DNA from: a bacterium
Lineage (GTDB): Bacteria; Planctomycetota; UBA1135; GCA-002686595
Length of the DNA: 40,360 nucleotides
Assembly: GCA_030428395.1 (NCBI GenBank)
Contig: JAUIDW010000015.1
Coordinates: 1 to 40,360 of the forward strand
Reading direction: 5' to 3'
This document shows, piece by piece, positions 24,853 through 33,236 of the stretch. Positions within the stretch are counted from its first letter, which is position 1, and each line of letters starts with the position of its first letter. The notes beneath the pieces are model-generated. The model was not told the DNA's origin. It worked only from the letters and a program-made list of their open reading frames with translations, and searched no databases. Made by a program: the position numbers and the translations under genes.

Positions 24853-26981
24853 GCGAGGCCGCCGAACCGAGCCTGGCCGGCCGCCTGGCCGACGTGGTCG
24901 TGTCGCTGCGCTCCGAGCTGCGCGTGACCCGGACGGTGTTCCGCGGGCAGCCGAGCTACATCGTCCGCGACCCCGTCACGTTCCAGTCGCACCGCCTGGC
25001 GCCGGAGGAGTACCAGGTGTTCCTCGCGCTGGGCAGCGACCGCCCGCTGGCCGAGATCTACCGCGAGCTTTGCGCCGACGGCCGCGCCGAGCCGGGGGAC
25101 GAGGAGGACCTGTGCCACTTCGTGCTGCACCTGTACCGCCTCGGGCTCCTGAACCTGCCGATCCCCGACCACTCGAGCCTGTACCGGCGGTTCGAGCGCA
25201 AGCACGGCCTGCAGCGGCGGCAGAAGCTGCTCGGGTTCCTGTTCGTGCAGGTCCCGCTGCTGGCGCCCGACGCGTTCCTCGACCGCACGGTGCGGTTCGT
25301 GCGCCCGCTGTTCACGCGCGCGGCGTTCGTCGCGTGGTGCGTGCTGATGGCCGCGATGCTGGGAGTCGTCGCGGCGCGGTGGCGCGACCTGACGGCCCCG
25401 CTGCTGACCTTGCTGGACCTCGGAAACCTGCCGTGGCTCGCGGGGATCCTCGTCGCGCTCAAGGTGCTGCACGAGCTCGGCCACGCCTACGCCTGCAAGG
25501 TGTTCGGCGGCCGGGTGCCCGAGATGGGAGCCCTGTTTATCGTCGGGACGCCGCTGGCCTACGTCGACGCCTCGGCCGCCTGGGGCTTCCCCGGCAAGCT
25601 GCACCGCGTCGTCGTCAGCCTCGCGGGGATGTACGTCGAGGTCGCGATCGGCGCCGTGGCGCTGTTCGCGTGGGCCCTGACCGACGCGTCGTTCGTGAAC
25701 AGCCTGGCGTATCAGACGTTCATGATGGCGACGGTCGTGACCGTGCTGTTCAACGTCAACCCGCTGATGCGGTACGACGGCTACTACGTCCTCGCCGACC
25801 TGGTCGAGGTCCCCAACCTGCGCGCGCGCAGCCAGGCGCGGGTGGTGGGCTGGCTGAAGCAGATGGCCCTGGGCCTGCCCGGGCCGCAGGACGGCACGCC
25901 TGGGGGTCTGGGCGCGTTCCTGACGGTGTTCGGCGCGGCCTCGGCGGTCTACCGGTTCTTCCTGGTCGTCGGCATCTGCGCCCTGATCGCGGCCAAGGTC
26001 TACTTCCTCGGCGTGGCGCTGGCCGGGTTCTACCTGGCGACGACGGTGGGGGGCACGCTGTGGAAGGCGGGGCGCTACCTGTGGCGCTCCGAGGAGACCG
26101 CGACGGTGCGCGCGCGTGCGGCCGTCGTCGGCGTGCTGGGGGCCGTGCTGTTGCCCGCGGCCGTCGTGGCCGTGCCGGTGCCCCTGCCCGCGCGGCCGGT
26201 GGGCATCGTGACGGCCAGCGAGGAGACGGTGCTGCGCAACCTCTCGCCGGGGTTCGTGCAGAGCGTGGAGGTCCGCGTGGGCGACGTGGTCGCGCCCGGC
26301 GAGCCGCTGGTGCGCCTGGCGAACGCCGAGCTGCACGAGCGCGTCGCGGAGGCGCGCGCGGAGCTCGACCTGCTCGAGCTCGAGATCCACCAGGGCGCCG
26401 TGGTCGACCGCCGAGTGGCGCGCCAGAAGGAGACCCGCCGCGGGTACTTCGCCGACGTGCTGGGCCGCGCCGTCGAGCGCATGCAAGGCCTCGACGTCGC
26501 CAGCGCGGACGGGGGCACGCTGCTACGGCTGGATTGCCCGCGCGCGCCGGGGACCTTCCTCGGGGAGGGCAGCCCGATCGGGCTGCTCGGACGCGGGCCG
26601 TGGGTCGGGCGCTTCCTGATCGACGAGGAGTCCTTCCCCGGCCTGCGCGTCTCCGTCGGCGACCGCGTGCGCTGCCGCGCGGCCAGCGACCCGACGCGCG
26701 CCTTCGAGGGGCGCGTCGTGTCGCTCGCCCCCGTGGCGAGCCGCGAGGTCGTCCAGACGGCCCTGACCAACCTCGGGGGCGGCGCGATCGTCGTCGACCC
26801 CGAGACGCAGCGCTCGGACCGCCCGCACTTCGAGCTCGTCCTGGCCTTCGCCGAGGACGACCGCGAGCACCTGCGCCACGGCCTCACGCTGACCGCCGAG
26901 GTCGACGCCGAGGCCCGCACGATCGCCCGCCACGTCTACCTGAGGATCCTGTCCTTCCTGGACGAGCTGCGTCTGGGATGA
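24849..26981 (+). CDS. PqqD-like / M50 metalloprotease / HlyD-type fusion protein
   Basis: A 710-residue polytopic protein; I chose GTG 24849 because it overlaps the previous stop as GTGA (GTG 24843 is the alternative). Residues ~25-105 (VTFQSHRLAPEEYQVFLALG; LAEIYRELCADG; FVLHLYRLGLL) look like a PqqD/RRE-type peptide-binding winged helix. Several TM helices follow. HELGHA (208-213) and NPLMRYDGYY (304-313) are the HExxH and NPxxxxDG zinc-site motifs of M50 site-2-type intramembrane proteases. After ~residue 435 comes an adaptor module with the half motif VQSVEVRVGDVVAPGEPL, a helical hairpin and a beta domain. Such PqqD-M50-HlyD fusions are annotated in planctomycetes, but I know of no defined function. 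It could bind, cleave and pass on an exported protein, with the LEPR-XLL protein as obvious candidate. Confidence 0.88.
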   Translation: MSEAAEPSLAGRLADVVVSLRSELRVTRTVFRGQPSYIVRDPVTFQSHRLAPEEYQVFLALGSDRPLAEIYRELCADGRAEPGDEEDLCHFVLHLYRLGLLNLPIPDHSSLYRRFERKHGLQRRQKLLGFLFVQVPLLAPDAFLDRTVRFVRPLFTRAAFVAWCVLMAAMLGVVAARWRDLTAPLLTLLDLGNLPWLAGILVALKVLHELGHAYACKVFGGRVPEMGALFIVGTPLAYVDASAAWGFPGKLHRVVVSLAGMYVEVAIGAVALFAWALTDASFVNSLAYQTFMMATVVTVLFNVNPLMRYDGYYVLADLVEVPNLRARSQARVVGWLKQMALGLPGPQDGTPGGLGAFLTVFGAASAVYRFFLVVGICALIAAKVYFLGVALAGFYLATTVGGTLWKAGRYLWRSEETATVRARAAVVGVLGAVLLPAAVVAVPVPLPARPVGIVTASEETVLRNLSPGFVQSVEVRVGDVVAPGEPLVRLANAELHERVAEARAELDLLELEIHQGAVVDRRVARQKETRRGYFADVLGRAVERMQGLDVASADGGTLLRLDCPRAPGTFLGEGSPIGLLGRGPWVGRFLIDEESFPGLRVSVGDRVRCRAASDPTRAFEGRVVSLAPVASREVVQTALTNLGGGAIVVDPETQRSDRPHFELVLAFAEDDREHLRHGLTLTAEVDAEARTIARHVYLRILSFLDELRLG

Positions 26982-26995
26982 ATCGGAGAACCGAC

Positions 26996-27847
26996 ATGTT
27001 GCGCCCGCCCCTGCCGCTCGTCGCCGCCGGCCTCCTGGCCGCGCTCCCGCTGCAAACCTCCGCGACCGGGCAGTCGCCCGCGCCGACCCCGCGCGGCCAG
27101 ACCGAGGTGTTCCTGCACGGCATCGTCCAGCCCGTCCACCAGGCGCGCGTCTCGGCGCAGATCGCCGCGCGTCTGGACGGCTTCGCCGTCGAGGAGGGCG
27201 ACCGGGTCGAGCGCGGCGACGTGCTCGTGGAGCTGGACGCCAGCGTGGCGCGCGCGTCGGTCGCGGCGGCGCGGACGGCGGCGGCCTCGACCGCCAAGCT
27301 GGATTACGCGCGCGCCGAGGTCGAGCTGGCGGAGACCACGCTCGCGCGCCACCGGCGCGCGCAGGAGCGCGGCGCGTCCAACGCGAGCGCCATCGAGGAG
27401 GCCGAGGCCTACCTGCTGCAGGCGCGCGCGTCGCTGCGCTCGGCCCAGGAGGCGGTCGAGCAGGCCCGCGCCAACCTGGCGCTGGAGGAGGCCAAGCTGG
27501 ACCAGTACACGCTGCGCGCGCCCTTCGCGGGCACGGTGGCGCGCCTCTTCAGCGAGCCGGGGCAGACCGTCACGCCGGCGCAGGAGCTCGTCCACGTGGT
27601 CGACCTGTCGTCGCTCGAGGTCGAGCTGTACCTGCCGTTTTCGCTGTGGGGCGAGCTCCAGGCCGGCGAGGCCTACGACCTGCGGGCCTCGGCCCCGGTC
27701 GGGGGCGCGCTGACCGGACGGCTGGTGTACGTGGACCCGGTCCTGCAGTCCGCCACGCGACACATGCGCTGCGTGTTCGAGATCGACAATGCGGGCGGCG
27801 CGCTGCCCGCCGGGTTCACGGTCGAGCTGGTGCACCCCGGGCCCTGA
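26996..27847 (+). CDS. Periplasmic adaptor subunit, HlyD/RND membrane fusion family
   Basis: A 283-residue exported adaptor. ATG 26996 has a ribosome site (CGGAGAA); ATG 26978 overlaps the previous stop as ATGA and would add six residues. The signal peptide is MLRPPLPLVAAGLLAALPLQ with an ATG-Q region after it. Lipoyl half 1 is ARLDGFAVEEGDRVERGDVL, then an alpha-hairpin (~80-165, rich in Ala/Glu/Arg), lipoyl half 2 (YTLRAPFAGTVARLFSEPGQ) and a beta-barrel (LEVELYLPFSLWGELQAGE). It is shorter than typical RND adaptors because the membrane-proximal domain is small. Last gene of the LEPR-XLL cluster, ending seven bases before the convergent ABC1 kinase gene. Confidence 0.88.
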   Translation: MLRPPLPLVAAGLLAALPLQTSATGQSPAPTPRGQTEVFLHGIVQPVHQARVSAQIAARLDGFAVEEGDRVERGDVLVELDASVARASVAAARTAAASTAKLDYARAEVELAETTLARHRRAQERGASNASAIEEAEAYLLQARASLRSAQEAVEQARANLALEEAKLDQYTLRAPFAGTVARLFSEPGQTVTPAQELVHVVDLSSLEVELYLPFSLWGELQAGEAYDLRASAPVGGALTGRLVYVDPVLQSATRHMRCVFEIDNAGGALPAGFTVELVHPGP

Positions 27848-27854
27848 GCGCGGG

Positions 27855-29297
27855 TCACTTCCAGTCGATGTCCACCGGGGACTCCTCGCGCAGGATGTCG
27901 CCGTAGGGCACGCGCGCCTCGAGGCGGGTCAGCATCGCGCGCACGCCGAAGAAGACCCGCGCGAGCCACGTGTTGACCGGCACGGCGCGCACCCAGCGGC
28001 GCTTGACGAACTCGGCGTAGATGCGCGCGCCGCGCTGGAACTGGTCGGGGGCGCCGTAGTCGAACGGGCCGCGGGTGCGCACGGGCTCCCAGACCCAGTC
28101 GACGTACTCGCGCAGCAGGTCGGCGCGCTCGGGCGTGAGCTGGTCGACGTCGAGGTCGGAGCCGCGCGCGAGCACGCGCAGCAGCGCGTCGTCGTCCCGC
28201 GCCGCCGAGGCGCGCTCGCAGTCCATGACGTACTCGAGCTCGTCGGCCGTGAACCGGTGGCAGCAGCCGAAGTCGATCAGGCCCAGCCGCCCGTCGGGCA
28301 GGAACAGGTAGTTGCCCGGGTGCGGGTCGGCGTACACCAGGTCCTCGCGGTACCAGAGCCGCATCGACGCGCGCGCGATCTGCGCGCCGTGGCGATCGCG
28401 CCGGTCCGCGTCGGGGCGGCCGGCGAGGAACGCGTCGAGGTGCTGGCCGTCGAGCAGCTCCATCGTCAGCACGCGGCGCGTCGAGTGCTCGGGCACGACC
28501 GCCGGCACGACCACGTCGTCCAGCCCGGCCAGGCAGCGGCGCGCGGTCGTCTGCAGCTCGGCCTCGGCCTCGTAGTCCGTCTCCTGCTCGAGCATGCGCT
28601 CGATGCCCTCGTACTGGCGCAGCAGGTTCTCCCAGTCCCCGCTGAGCCGCATCCCGAACGCCGCGGCCTTCAGGTTGCGCACGTCCGCGCGGATCGTCCG
28701 GGCGATGTCGGGGTACTGGACCTTGACGACCACCCGGCGGTCGGTGCCCTTCAGCCGGGCGCGGTGCACCTGGCCGAGGGAGGCGGCCGCGAAGGCCTCC
28801 GTCTCGAAGTCGTCGAACACCTCCAGCGGATCGCCGCCCAGCTCGTCGCGCAGGTGCTCGCGCACCAGGGCGAAGTGCATCGGCGGCGCCTCGTGCTGCA
28901 GGCGCCCCAGGGTCTCGGCGAAGGCGTCGGGCACGACGTCCGGCCAGTGCGCCAGCATCTGGCCGACCTTCATCACCGCGCCGCGCAGCTGGCTCATGCG
29001 CCCCAGCACCTGCAGCGCGGCGGCCACGTGCGTCTCGTCCAGGCCTCGCTGGCGCGCGTCCGCGTCCTGGAAGCCCGCGCGCAGCCACCAGGCGAGGTAG
29101 GCCGCGGCGATCTTGGCCTGCAGCGTGCCCAGCGACCACATGCGCGCGAAGCGGCCGGTCGGGACCGGGCGGGCGGCCACCTCCGCCAGCATGCGCTCGA
29201 GCTCCTCGCGCGCGGGGGCGCGCTCCTCGGCCTGCAGTCCCGCGTCGACGGGCAGGGCGTCGATCAGCTCGGCCAGGGTCGGATGGTCCGTCGTCAT
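27855..29297 (-). CDS. ABC1/UbiB-like atypical kinase (AarF domain)
   Basis: A 480-residue protein with the hallmarks of the ABC1 (ADCK/UbiB) family: KVGQ at 110-113 (the KxGQ motif), the Ala-rich nucleotide loop AAASLGQVH at 170-178, Lys192 in VVVKVQYP, DPHPGN at 324-329 and the metal-binding DFG at 342-344. Members are ATPases or kinases that support ubiquinone and other isoprenoid lipid pathways. No ubiquinone gene is nearby. Its start codon overlaps the TetR stop (ATGA, 29294-29297), so it is translated from the TetR message and is the likely target of that repressor. No TM segment is obvious. Confidence 0.9.
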   Translation of the reverse strand: MTTDHPTLAELIDALPVDAGLQAEERAPAREELERMLAEVAARPVPTGRFARMWSLGTLQAKIAAAYLAWWLRAGFQDADARQRGLDETHVAAALQVLGRMSQLRGAVMKVGQMLAHWPDVVPDAFAETLGRLQHEAPPMHFALVREHLRDELGGDPLEVFDDFETEAFAAASLGQVHRARLKGTDRRVVVKVQYPDIARTIRADVRNLKAAAFGMRLSGDWENLLRQYEGIERMLEQETDYEAEAELQTTARRCLAGLDDVVVPAVVPEHSTRRVLTMELLDGQHLDAFLAGRPDADRRDRHGAQIARASMRLWYREDLVYADPHPGNYLFLPDGRLGLIDFGCCHRFTADELEYVMDCERASAARDDDALLRVLARGSDLDVDQLTPERADLLREYVDWVWEPVRTRGPFDYGAPDQFQRGARIYAEFVKRRWVRAVPVNTWLARVFFGVRAMLTRLEARVPYGDILREESPVDIDWK

Positions 29298-29896
29298 GGC
29301 TTCGACCTCGCTCCGGTGTCCTCGCGGAGCCCTCGCACGAAGAGCCCCATCGATCGATCCAGGAGCGCCAGCGTGGCCTCCTGGTGGTCGGTGTCGTCCC
29401 GCGTCCAGAAGTCGAGGACGCCGAGGTACAGCGTCCACCACAGGTGCAGGCTCAGCGTCGCGTCGCCGTCCAGCCCGGCGGCGACGAGCCAGCGCTCGAT
29501 CCGCTCGAGCTGGCGCGCGCGGAAGCCGCCGTCGAGCTCGCCCGAGCGCACCGGGCTCGCCCCCGCGTCCAGCACCCCGCGCAGCCAGCCCCGGCAGGGC
29601 CGGAGGTGGCGCAGCTGGGTGGCGACGAAGGCGAAGAGCGCCTCCTCGAGCGTCTCGTCCTCGCGCCGTGTGCGGTCGAACTCGGCCTCGGCCGCGGCGA
29701 CGCCCTCGACGATCAGCGCCATCCCCAGCGCCTCCTTGCCGGGGAAGTAGTTGAAGAGGGTGCCCGTCCCGACCCCCGCCCGCCGGGCGATCCCGCGGGT
29801 CGTCGCGGCGGCGAACCCGACCTCGCCGAACAGCTCCCGGGCGGCGTCCAGCAGCCCCTGGCGGGTCCTCTCGCGGGTCTCTCGGGTCACTCGCAC
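29294..29896 (-). CDS. TetR/AcrR family transcriptional regulator
   Basis: A 200-residue repressor starting at GTG 29896 (GTG 29890 is possible; no ATG is available). The N-terminal helix-turn-helix is typical: RERTRQGLLDAARELFGEVG, then ATTRGIARRAGVGTGTLFNYF with PGKEAL. The rest is the helical ligand-binding and dimerisation domain, with a Trp-rich helix (LSLHLWWTLYLGVLDFW) that may line a hydrophobic pocket. The gene is coupled to the ABC1 kinase and preceded by a strong promoter flanked by palindromes, so autoregulation is expected. Confidence 0.92.
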   Translation of the reverse strand: MRVTRETRERTRQGLLDAARELFGEVGFAAATTRGIARRAGVGTGTLFNYFPGKEALGMALIVEGVAAAEAEFDRTRREDETLEEALFAFVATQLRHLRPCRGWLRGVLDAGASPVRSGELDGGFRARQLERIERWLVAAGLDGDATLSLHLWWTLYLGVLDFWTRDDTDHQEATLALLDRSMGLFVRGLREDTGARSKP

Positions 29897-29911
29897 GGCT
29901 CGTCCTCGAAA

Positions 29912-29973
29912 GTGAACGTGCTCAGTATAGCCGCGACCGCCCGCCTGGCAATGGATAAAGTGAGCATGATCAC
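29912..29973 (-). promoter_or_regulatory. Operator pair around the TetR promoter
   Basis: Two related sites face each other: GTGAACGTGCTCA (29912-29924) and TGAGCATGATCAC (29961-29973); one matches the reverse complement of the other at 11 of 13 bases. The second, extended by one base (29960-29973), is itself a near-perfect palindrome (6 of 7 pairs). They lie at the downstream edge of the -10 box and just upstream of the -35 box, where a TetR dimer would block RNA polymerase. Confidence 0.65.
29924..29951 (-). promoter_or_regulatory. Sigma-70-type promoter of tetR-ABC1 operon
   Basis: On the minus strand TTGCCA (29951-29946) and TATACT (29929-29924) are 16 bases apart, close to consensus and the best promoter of this type in the window. 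Transcription would begin near 29917, about 20 bases before GTG 29896. The region is much less GC-rich than its surroundings. Confidence 0.7.
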
Positions 29974-30038
29974 AAAAGTCCGCCCCGCCGCTGCGCCCCC
30001 TCGAAGCGGGGCCGAGCGAGGCCCCTCCGCGCAGGGGC

Positions 30039-30115
30039 GCCGGCTCCAAGTGCCGTCGGGCGAGGGGGATCCGACGGGAGTCGGCCCCCGGATCCACACG
30101 GAACCCAGTCAGTCC
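30039..30115 (+). repeat. Intergenic repeat copy C
   Basis: Aligns base for base with copy A (58 of 77 identical) and carries the exact core CCACACGGAACCCAGTCAGT at 30094-30113, reading toward the kinase-TPR gene. Further upstream, 30000-30038 contains hairpins (GCCCC with GGGGC; CCCCT with AGGGG). The stretch between the TetR promoter and the kinase start otherwise holds no gene. Confidence 0.8.
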
Positions 30116-30124
30116 GGATCCCGG

Positions 30125-30130
30125 TACGAT
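30125..30130 (+). promoter_or_regulatory. -10-like box TACGAT before the kinase-TPR gene
   Basis: TACGAT lies 25 bases before ATG 30155, and the bases after it (CCGGGCCGGA) are identical to those after the TAGAAT of the kinase at 10230. The two kinase promoters therefore share their -10 to +10 region. No clear -35; the repeat core ends 12 bases upstream. Confidence 0.4.
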
Positions 30131-30154
30131 CCGGGCCGGACGGGGGCGTCGGAC

Positions 30155-33115
30155 ATGCACGAGCCGGAGGCGAAGAGCGTCCTCGGGGAGGCCCTGGAGG
30201 TCTCGCCCGGGGAGCGCGCGGCGTGGGTCGAGGCGCGCTGCGGGAGCGACGTCGAGCTCCGGGCGCGGGTGCAGGCCCTGCTGGACGCCCACGACCGGTT
30301 CCCGGGCGTGCTCGGATCGCCGACGCTGGCCCGACCCGCCTCCGCCGCGGCCGCGCTGGCCGCGCGCGGCGAGTACGCCGAGGGCGATCGCGTCGGCCCG
30401 TACCGGATCCTGCGCCTGGCCGGGCGCGGGGGCTTCGGCACCGTGTACCTCGCCGAGCAGCGCGAGCCGGTCGAGCGCCGCGTCGCCCTGAAGGTGCTCG
30501 ACGCCGGCGCGAGCTCGCAGGCCGCCCTCGCCCGCTTCGACGCGGAGCGCCAGGCCCTGGCGCGCATGGAGCACCCCGCCATCGCCCGCGTGTACGACGC
30601 GGGGACGACGGACTCGGGCCGCCCCTACTTCGCGATGGAGTTCGTGGACGGACGCCCGATCACCGAGCACTGCCGCGAGGAGGCGCTCGAGCTGGCCGAC
30701 GTCCTGCGCCTGTTCCGCGTCGTGTGCCAGGCCGTGCACCACGCGCACGAGAAGGGCGTCGTCCACCGCGACCTGAAGCCCTCGAACGTGCTCGTCACGA
30801 CGGTCGACGGCCAGCCGTTCCCGAAGGTCATCGACTTCGGCATCGCCAAGGCGATCGACAGCCCGCTGACGGCGCACTCGGTCCTTTCGGTGGAGGGCCA
30901 GCTCATCGGCACGCCGGCGTACATGAGCCCCGAGCAGGCGGCGGGCGAGATGGACGTCGACACGCGGACGGACGTGTACGCGCTGGGCGTGCTGCTGTAC
31001 GAGCTCGCGTGCGGGCAGACGCCCTTCGAGGCCGGCTCGCTCGGTTTCGCCGGCCTGCTGCGCGCCATCGCCGAGAACGACCCGCCGCCGCCGAGCCGCC
31101 GCCGCGCGGCCGATCCGGAGGCCTCGACGATCCGGAGCGTGCCCGCCGACCTCGACTGGATCGCGCTGCGCTGCCTCGAGAAGGACCGCGCCCGCCGCTA
31201 CGAGAGCGCTTTCGCGCTGGGCCGCGACGTCGGCCGGTTCCTCGGCGGCCTGCCGGTCGAGGCGGCGCCGCCCAGCGTGGGCTACCGCCTGCGCAAGCTC
31301 GCGGCTCGCCACCGCGTGGCGGCGGTGGCCGCCAGCCTGTCCCTGCTCGCCCTCGTCGGCGGCTCGATCGGGACCGGGGTCGGGCTGGTGGGCGCGCGCC
31401 GGGCCAACGCGCAGCTGCAGGAGCTGATCGGCGAGCTGCGCGACGAGACCGAGCGCGCGCGGCTCGCCGAGGAGCGCGCCGCGAACCAGGCCCGCCGCGC
31501 GCTCGAGCAGAGCGAGGTGGCGCGCGCCGTCAACGACTTCCTGACGCAGGACCTGCTGGCCTCGGCGGTGCCGTCGGCCGAGCGGGGCCGCGGCCGCGAC
31601 GTGCTGCTGCGCGAGGTGCTCGACGTCGCCGCGGAGCGGCTCGAGGCGGGCGACCGCTTCGCCGGCAAGCCGGTCGTCGAGTCCGCGGTGCGCGCCATGC
31701 TCGGGATCGTGTACGGCGAGCTGGGCGAGCTCGAGAAGGCGCTCGTGCACACCCGTCGCGCCGCCGAGCTGCGCGCGGCGGCCCTCGGCCCCGACGCCCC
31801 CCTGGCGATGGACTCGCGGAGCCGGCTGGGCGGCCAGCTGCGCCTGCTCGAGCGCTTCGACGAGTCCGAGGAGGTCCTCGTGCCGCTGCTCGAGCGCATG
31901 CGCGTCGAGCTGGGCCCCGCGGCGCGCCCCACGCTGCTGACCGCGCAGCGGGTGGGCATGCTGCGCCGCGACCAGGGGCGCCTGGAGGACGCGTACGAGC
32001 TGCTGCGCTCGAGCCACGAGCTCTCGGTCGAGCACCACGGTGCCGAGTCCGCGGTCACGCTCGAGCTGCTCGGCGCCCTCGCCATCGCGGCCCAGCAGAC
32101 CGGGCGCTACGAGGAGGCGGAGCGCCGCTTCCGCCGGGCGCTCGACCTGCGCCGCGCGGCCCACGGCGACGGCAACCCCGACACGCTCGCGGCCACGGTG
32201 AACCTCGCGACGTTCCTGCGCGCCACGCACCGCTTCGACGAGGCGGAGTCCCTGCTGCACGAGGTGCTCGAGCAGCACCGCGGCGTCCTCGGAGACGACC
32301 ACCCCGCCACCGGGACCACGCTCTACAACCTGGCGGCGCTGGAGCTCGAGCGCGGCCACGCGGAGGAGGCGGAGCAGCTCGCCCGGCGCGCCCTGGCGAT
32401 CTTCGAGGCGGCCTTCGACGACGACAACGCCAGCGTCCTGCGCACGCTGTCGCTGCTGGCCCGGAGCCTGGAGGGGCGCGCGGACCCCGCCGAGGTCGAG
32501 GCGCTCCACCGGCGCGCGTACGAGGCCGCGCTGCGCTCGCGGGGCCCGGACCACCCGCTGACGGACTCGCGCCGCAAGGACCTGGCGGGGTTTCTCTACC
32601 ACCATCCCGGGCACGCCGAGGAGGTGCGCCGGCTGCTCGAGCAGAGCTACGAGACGCAGCGGAGGCGCCAGGGACCGACGCACCCGACGACGCTGACCGC
32701 GCTCGAGAACCTGTCCCTGCTCGCGCGACGCGACGGGCGCACCGACGAGGCCGAGGCGATGCTGCTGGAGGCCCTGGAGGGCTTCCGCGCGCGGCTCGGT
32801 TCCGACCACGTCGAGACGCTGAAGACCGAGAGCTCGCTGGCCGGGCTGTACCTGGACTCCGGTCGGCCCGCGGAGGCCCTCGAGCGCGCGCGGCACACCG
32901 TCGAGGCGGCCGAGGGGAGCCTGGAGGAGGACGACTACGACCTGGCGCGATTCCGGCTGCGGCTCGGGCTGGCGCTGGAGGACCTCGGCCGCCGCGGGGA
33001 GGCGTACGAGGTGTTCGCCGAGACCCACGCGGTCCTCGTGCGCTCGCGCGGCGAGGACGATCCGCTGGCCGCGTTCGCCGCGGGCCACATGGCGGTGCTC
33101 GAGCCCGAGGACTGA
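30155..33115 (+). CDS. Ser/Thr protein kinase with TM helix and TPR repeats
   Basis: A 986-residue Hanks-type kinase. The N-terminal ~70 residues (PGERAAWVEARCGSDVELRA and VQALLDAHD) are the short helical leader typical of planctomycete kinases. The kinase domain (~82-350) has GRGGFGTVYLA, Lys113 in VALKVL, HRDLKPSN with Asp206, DFG at 227-229 and GTPAYMSPEQ. A TM helix lies at ~388-412 (VAAVAASLSLLALVGGSIGTG). Beyond a coiled coil there are about ten TPR-like units (for example GRYEEAERRFRRALDLRRAA, DEAESLLHEVLEQHRGVLGD), the kinesin-light-chain type, to the end. The TPR part probably binds a protein partner outside the cytoplasm. Start ATG 30155 is the first reasonable one; the upstream open frame is repeat sequence. 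Confidence 0.93.
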   Translation: MHEPEAKSVLGEALEVSPGERAAWVEARCGSDVELRARVQALLDAHDRFPGVLGSPTLARPASAAAALAARGEYAEGDRVGPYRILRLAGRGGFGTVYLAEQREPVERRVALKVLDAGASSQAALARFDAERQALARMEHPAIARVYDAGTTDSGRPYFAMEFVDGRPITEHCREEALELADVLRLFRVVCQAVHHAHEKGVVHRDLKPSNVLVTTVDGQPFPKVIDFGIAKAIDSPLTAHSVLSVEGQLIGTPAYMSPEQAAGEMDVDTRTDVYALGVLLYELACGQTPFEAGSLGFAGLLRAIAENDPPPPSRRRAADPEASTIRSVPADLDWIALRCLEKDRARRYESAFALGRDVGRFLGGLPVEAAPPSVGYRLRKLAARHRVAAVAASLSLLALVGGSIGTGVGLVGARRANAQLQELIGELRDETERARLAEERAANQARRALEQSEVARAVNDFLTQDLLASAVPSAERGRGRDVLLREVLDVAAERLEAGDRFAGKPVVESAVRAMLGIVYGELGELEKALVHTRRAAELRAAALGPDAPLAMDSRSRLGGQLRLLERFDESEEVLVPLLERMRVELGPAARPTLLTAQRVGMLRRDQGRLEDAYELLRSSHELSVEHHGAESAVTLELLGALAIAAQQTGRYEEAERRFRRALDLRRAAHGDGNPDTLAATVNLATFLRATHRFDEAESLLHEVLEQHRGVLGDDHPATGTTLYNLAALELERGHAEEAEQLARRALAIFEAAFDDDNASVLRTLSLLARSLEGRADPAEVEALHRRAYEAALRSRGPDHPLTDSRRKDLAGFLYHHPGHAEEVRRLLEQSYETQRRRQGPTHPTTLTALENLSLLARRDGRTDEAEAMLLEALEGFRARLGSDHVETLKTESSLAGLYLDSGRPAEALERARHTVEAAEGSLEEDDYDLARFRLRLGLALEDLGRRGEAYEVFAETHAVLVRSRGEDDPLAAFAAGHMAVLEPED

Positions 33116-33201
33116 CCGGCCGGGCTCGCCCTTGCGGCGTGGACCGCGCGCGCCGGAGGGCCCGCGCTCGACCCGACCCCGCTCGATCCGGCCCCGTTCC
33201 G

Positions 33202-33230
33202 CCCGTGCCCGCCCGGCCCCGCCCCACCCC
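33202..33230 (-). other. G-quadruplex-capable run upstream of the DUF2237 gene
   Basis: The minus strand reads GGGGTGGGGCGGGGCCGGG followed by CGGGCACGGGC, six G-runs of three or more separated by one to three bases. It ends seven bases before a -10-like TAGGAT (33237-33242) that precedes the DUF2237 gene. Confidence 0.6.
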
Positions 33231-33236
33231 GATCGG

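Noticed and set aside
27855-29297. Ubiquinone biosynthesis gene ubiB
   Set aside because: Only the ABC1 fold is supported; there is no ubiquinone gene context, so no gene symbol is given.
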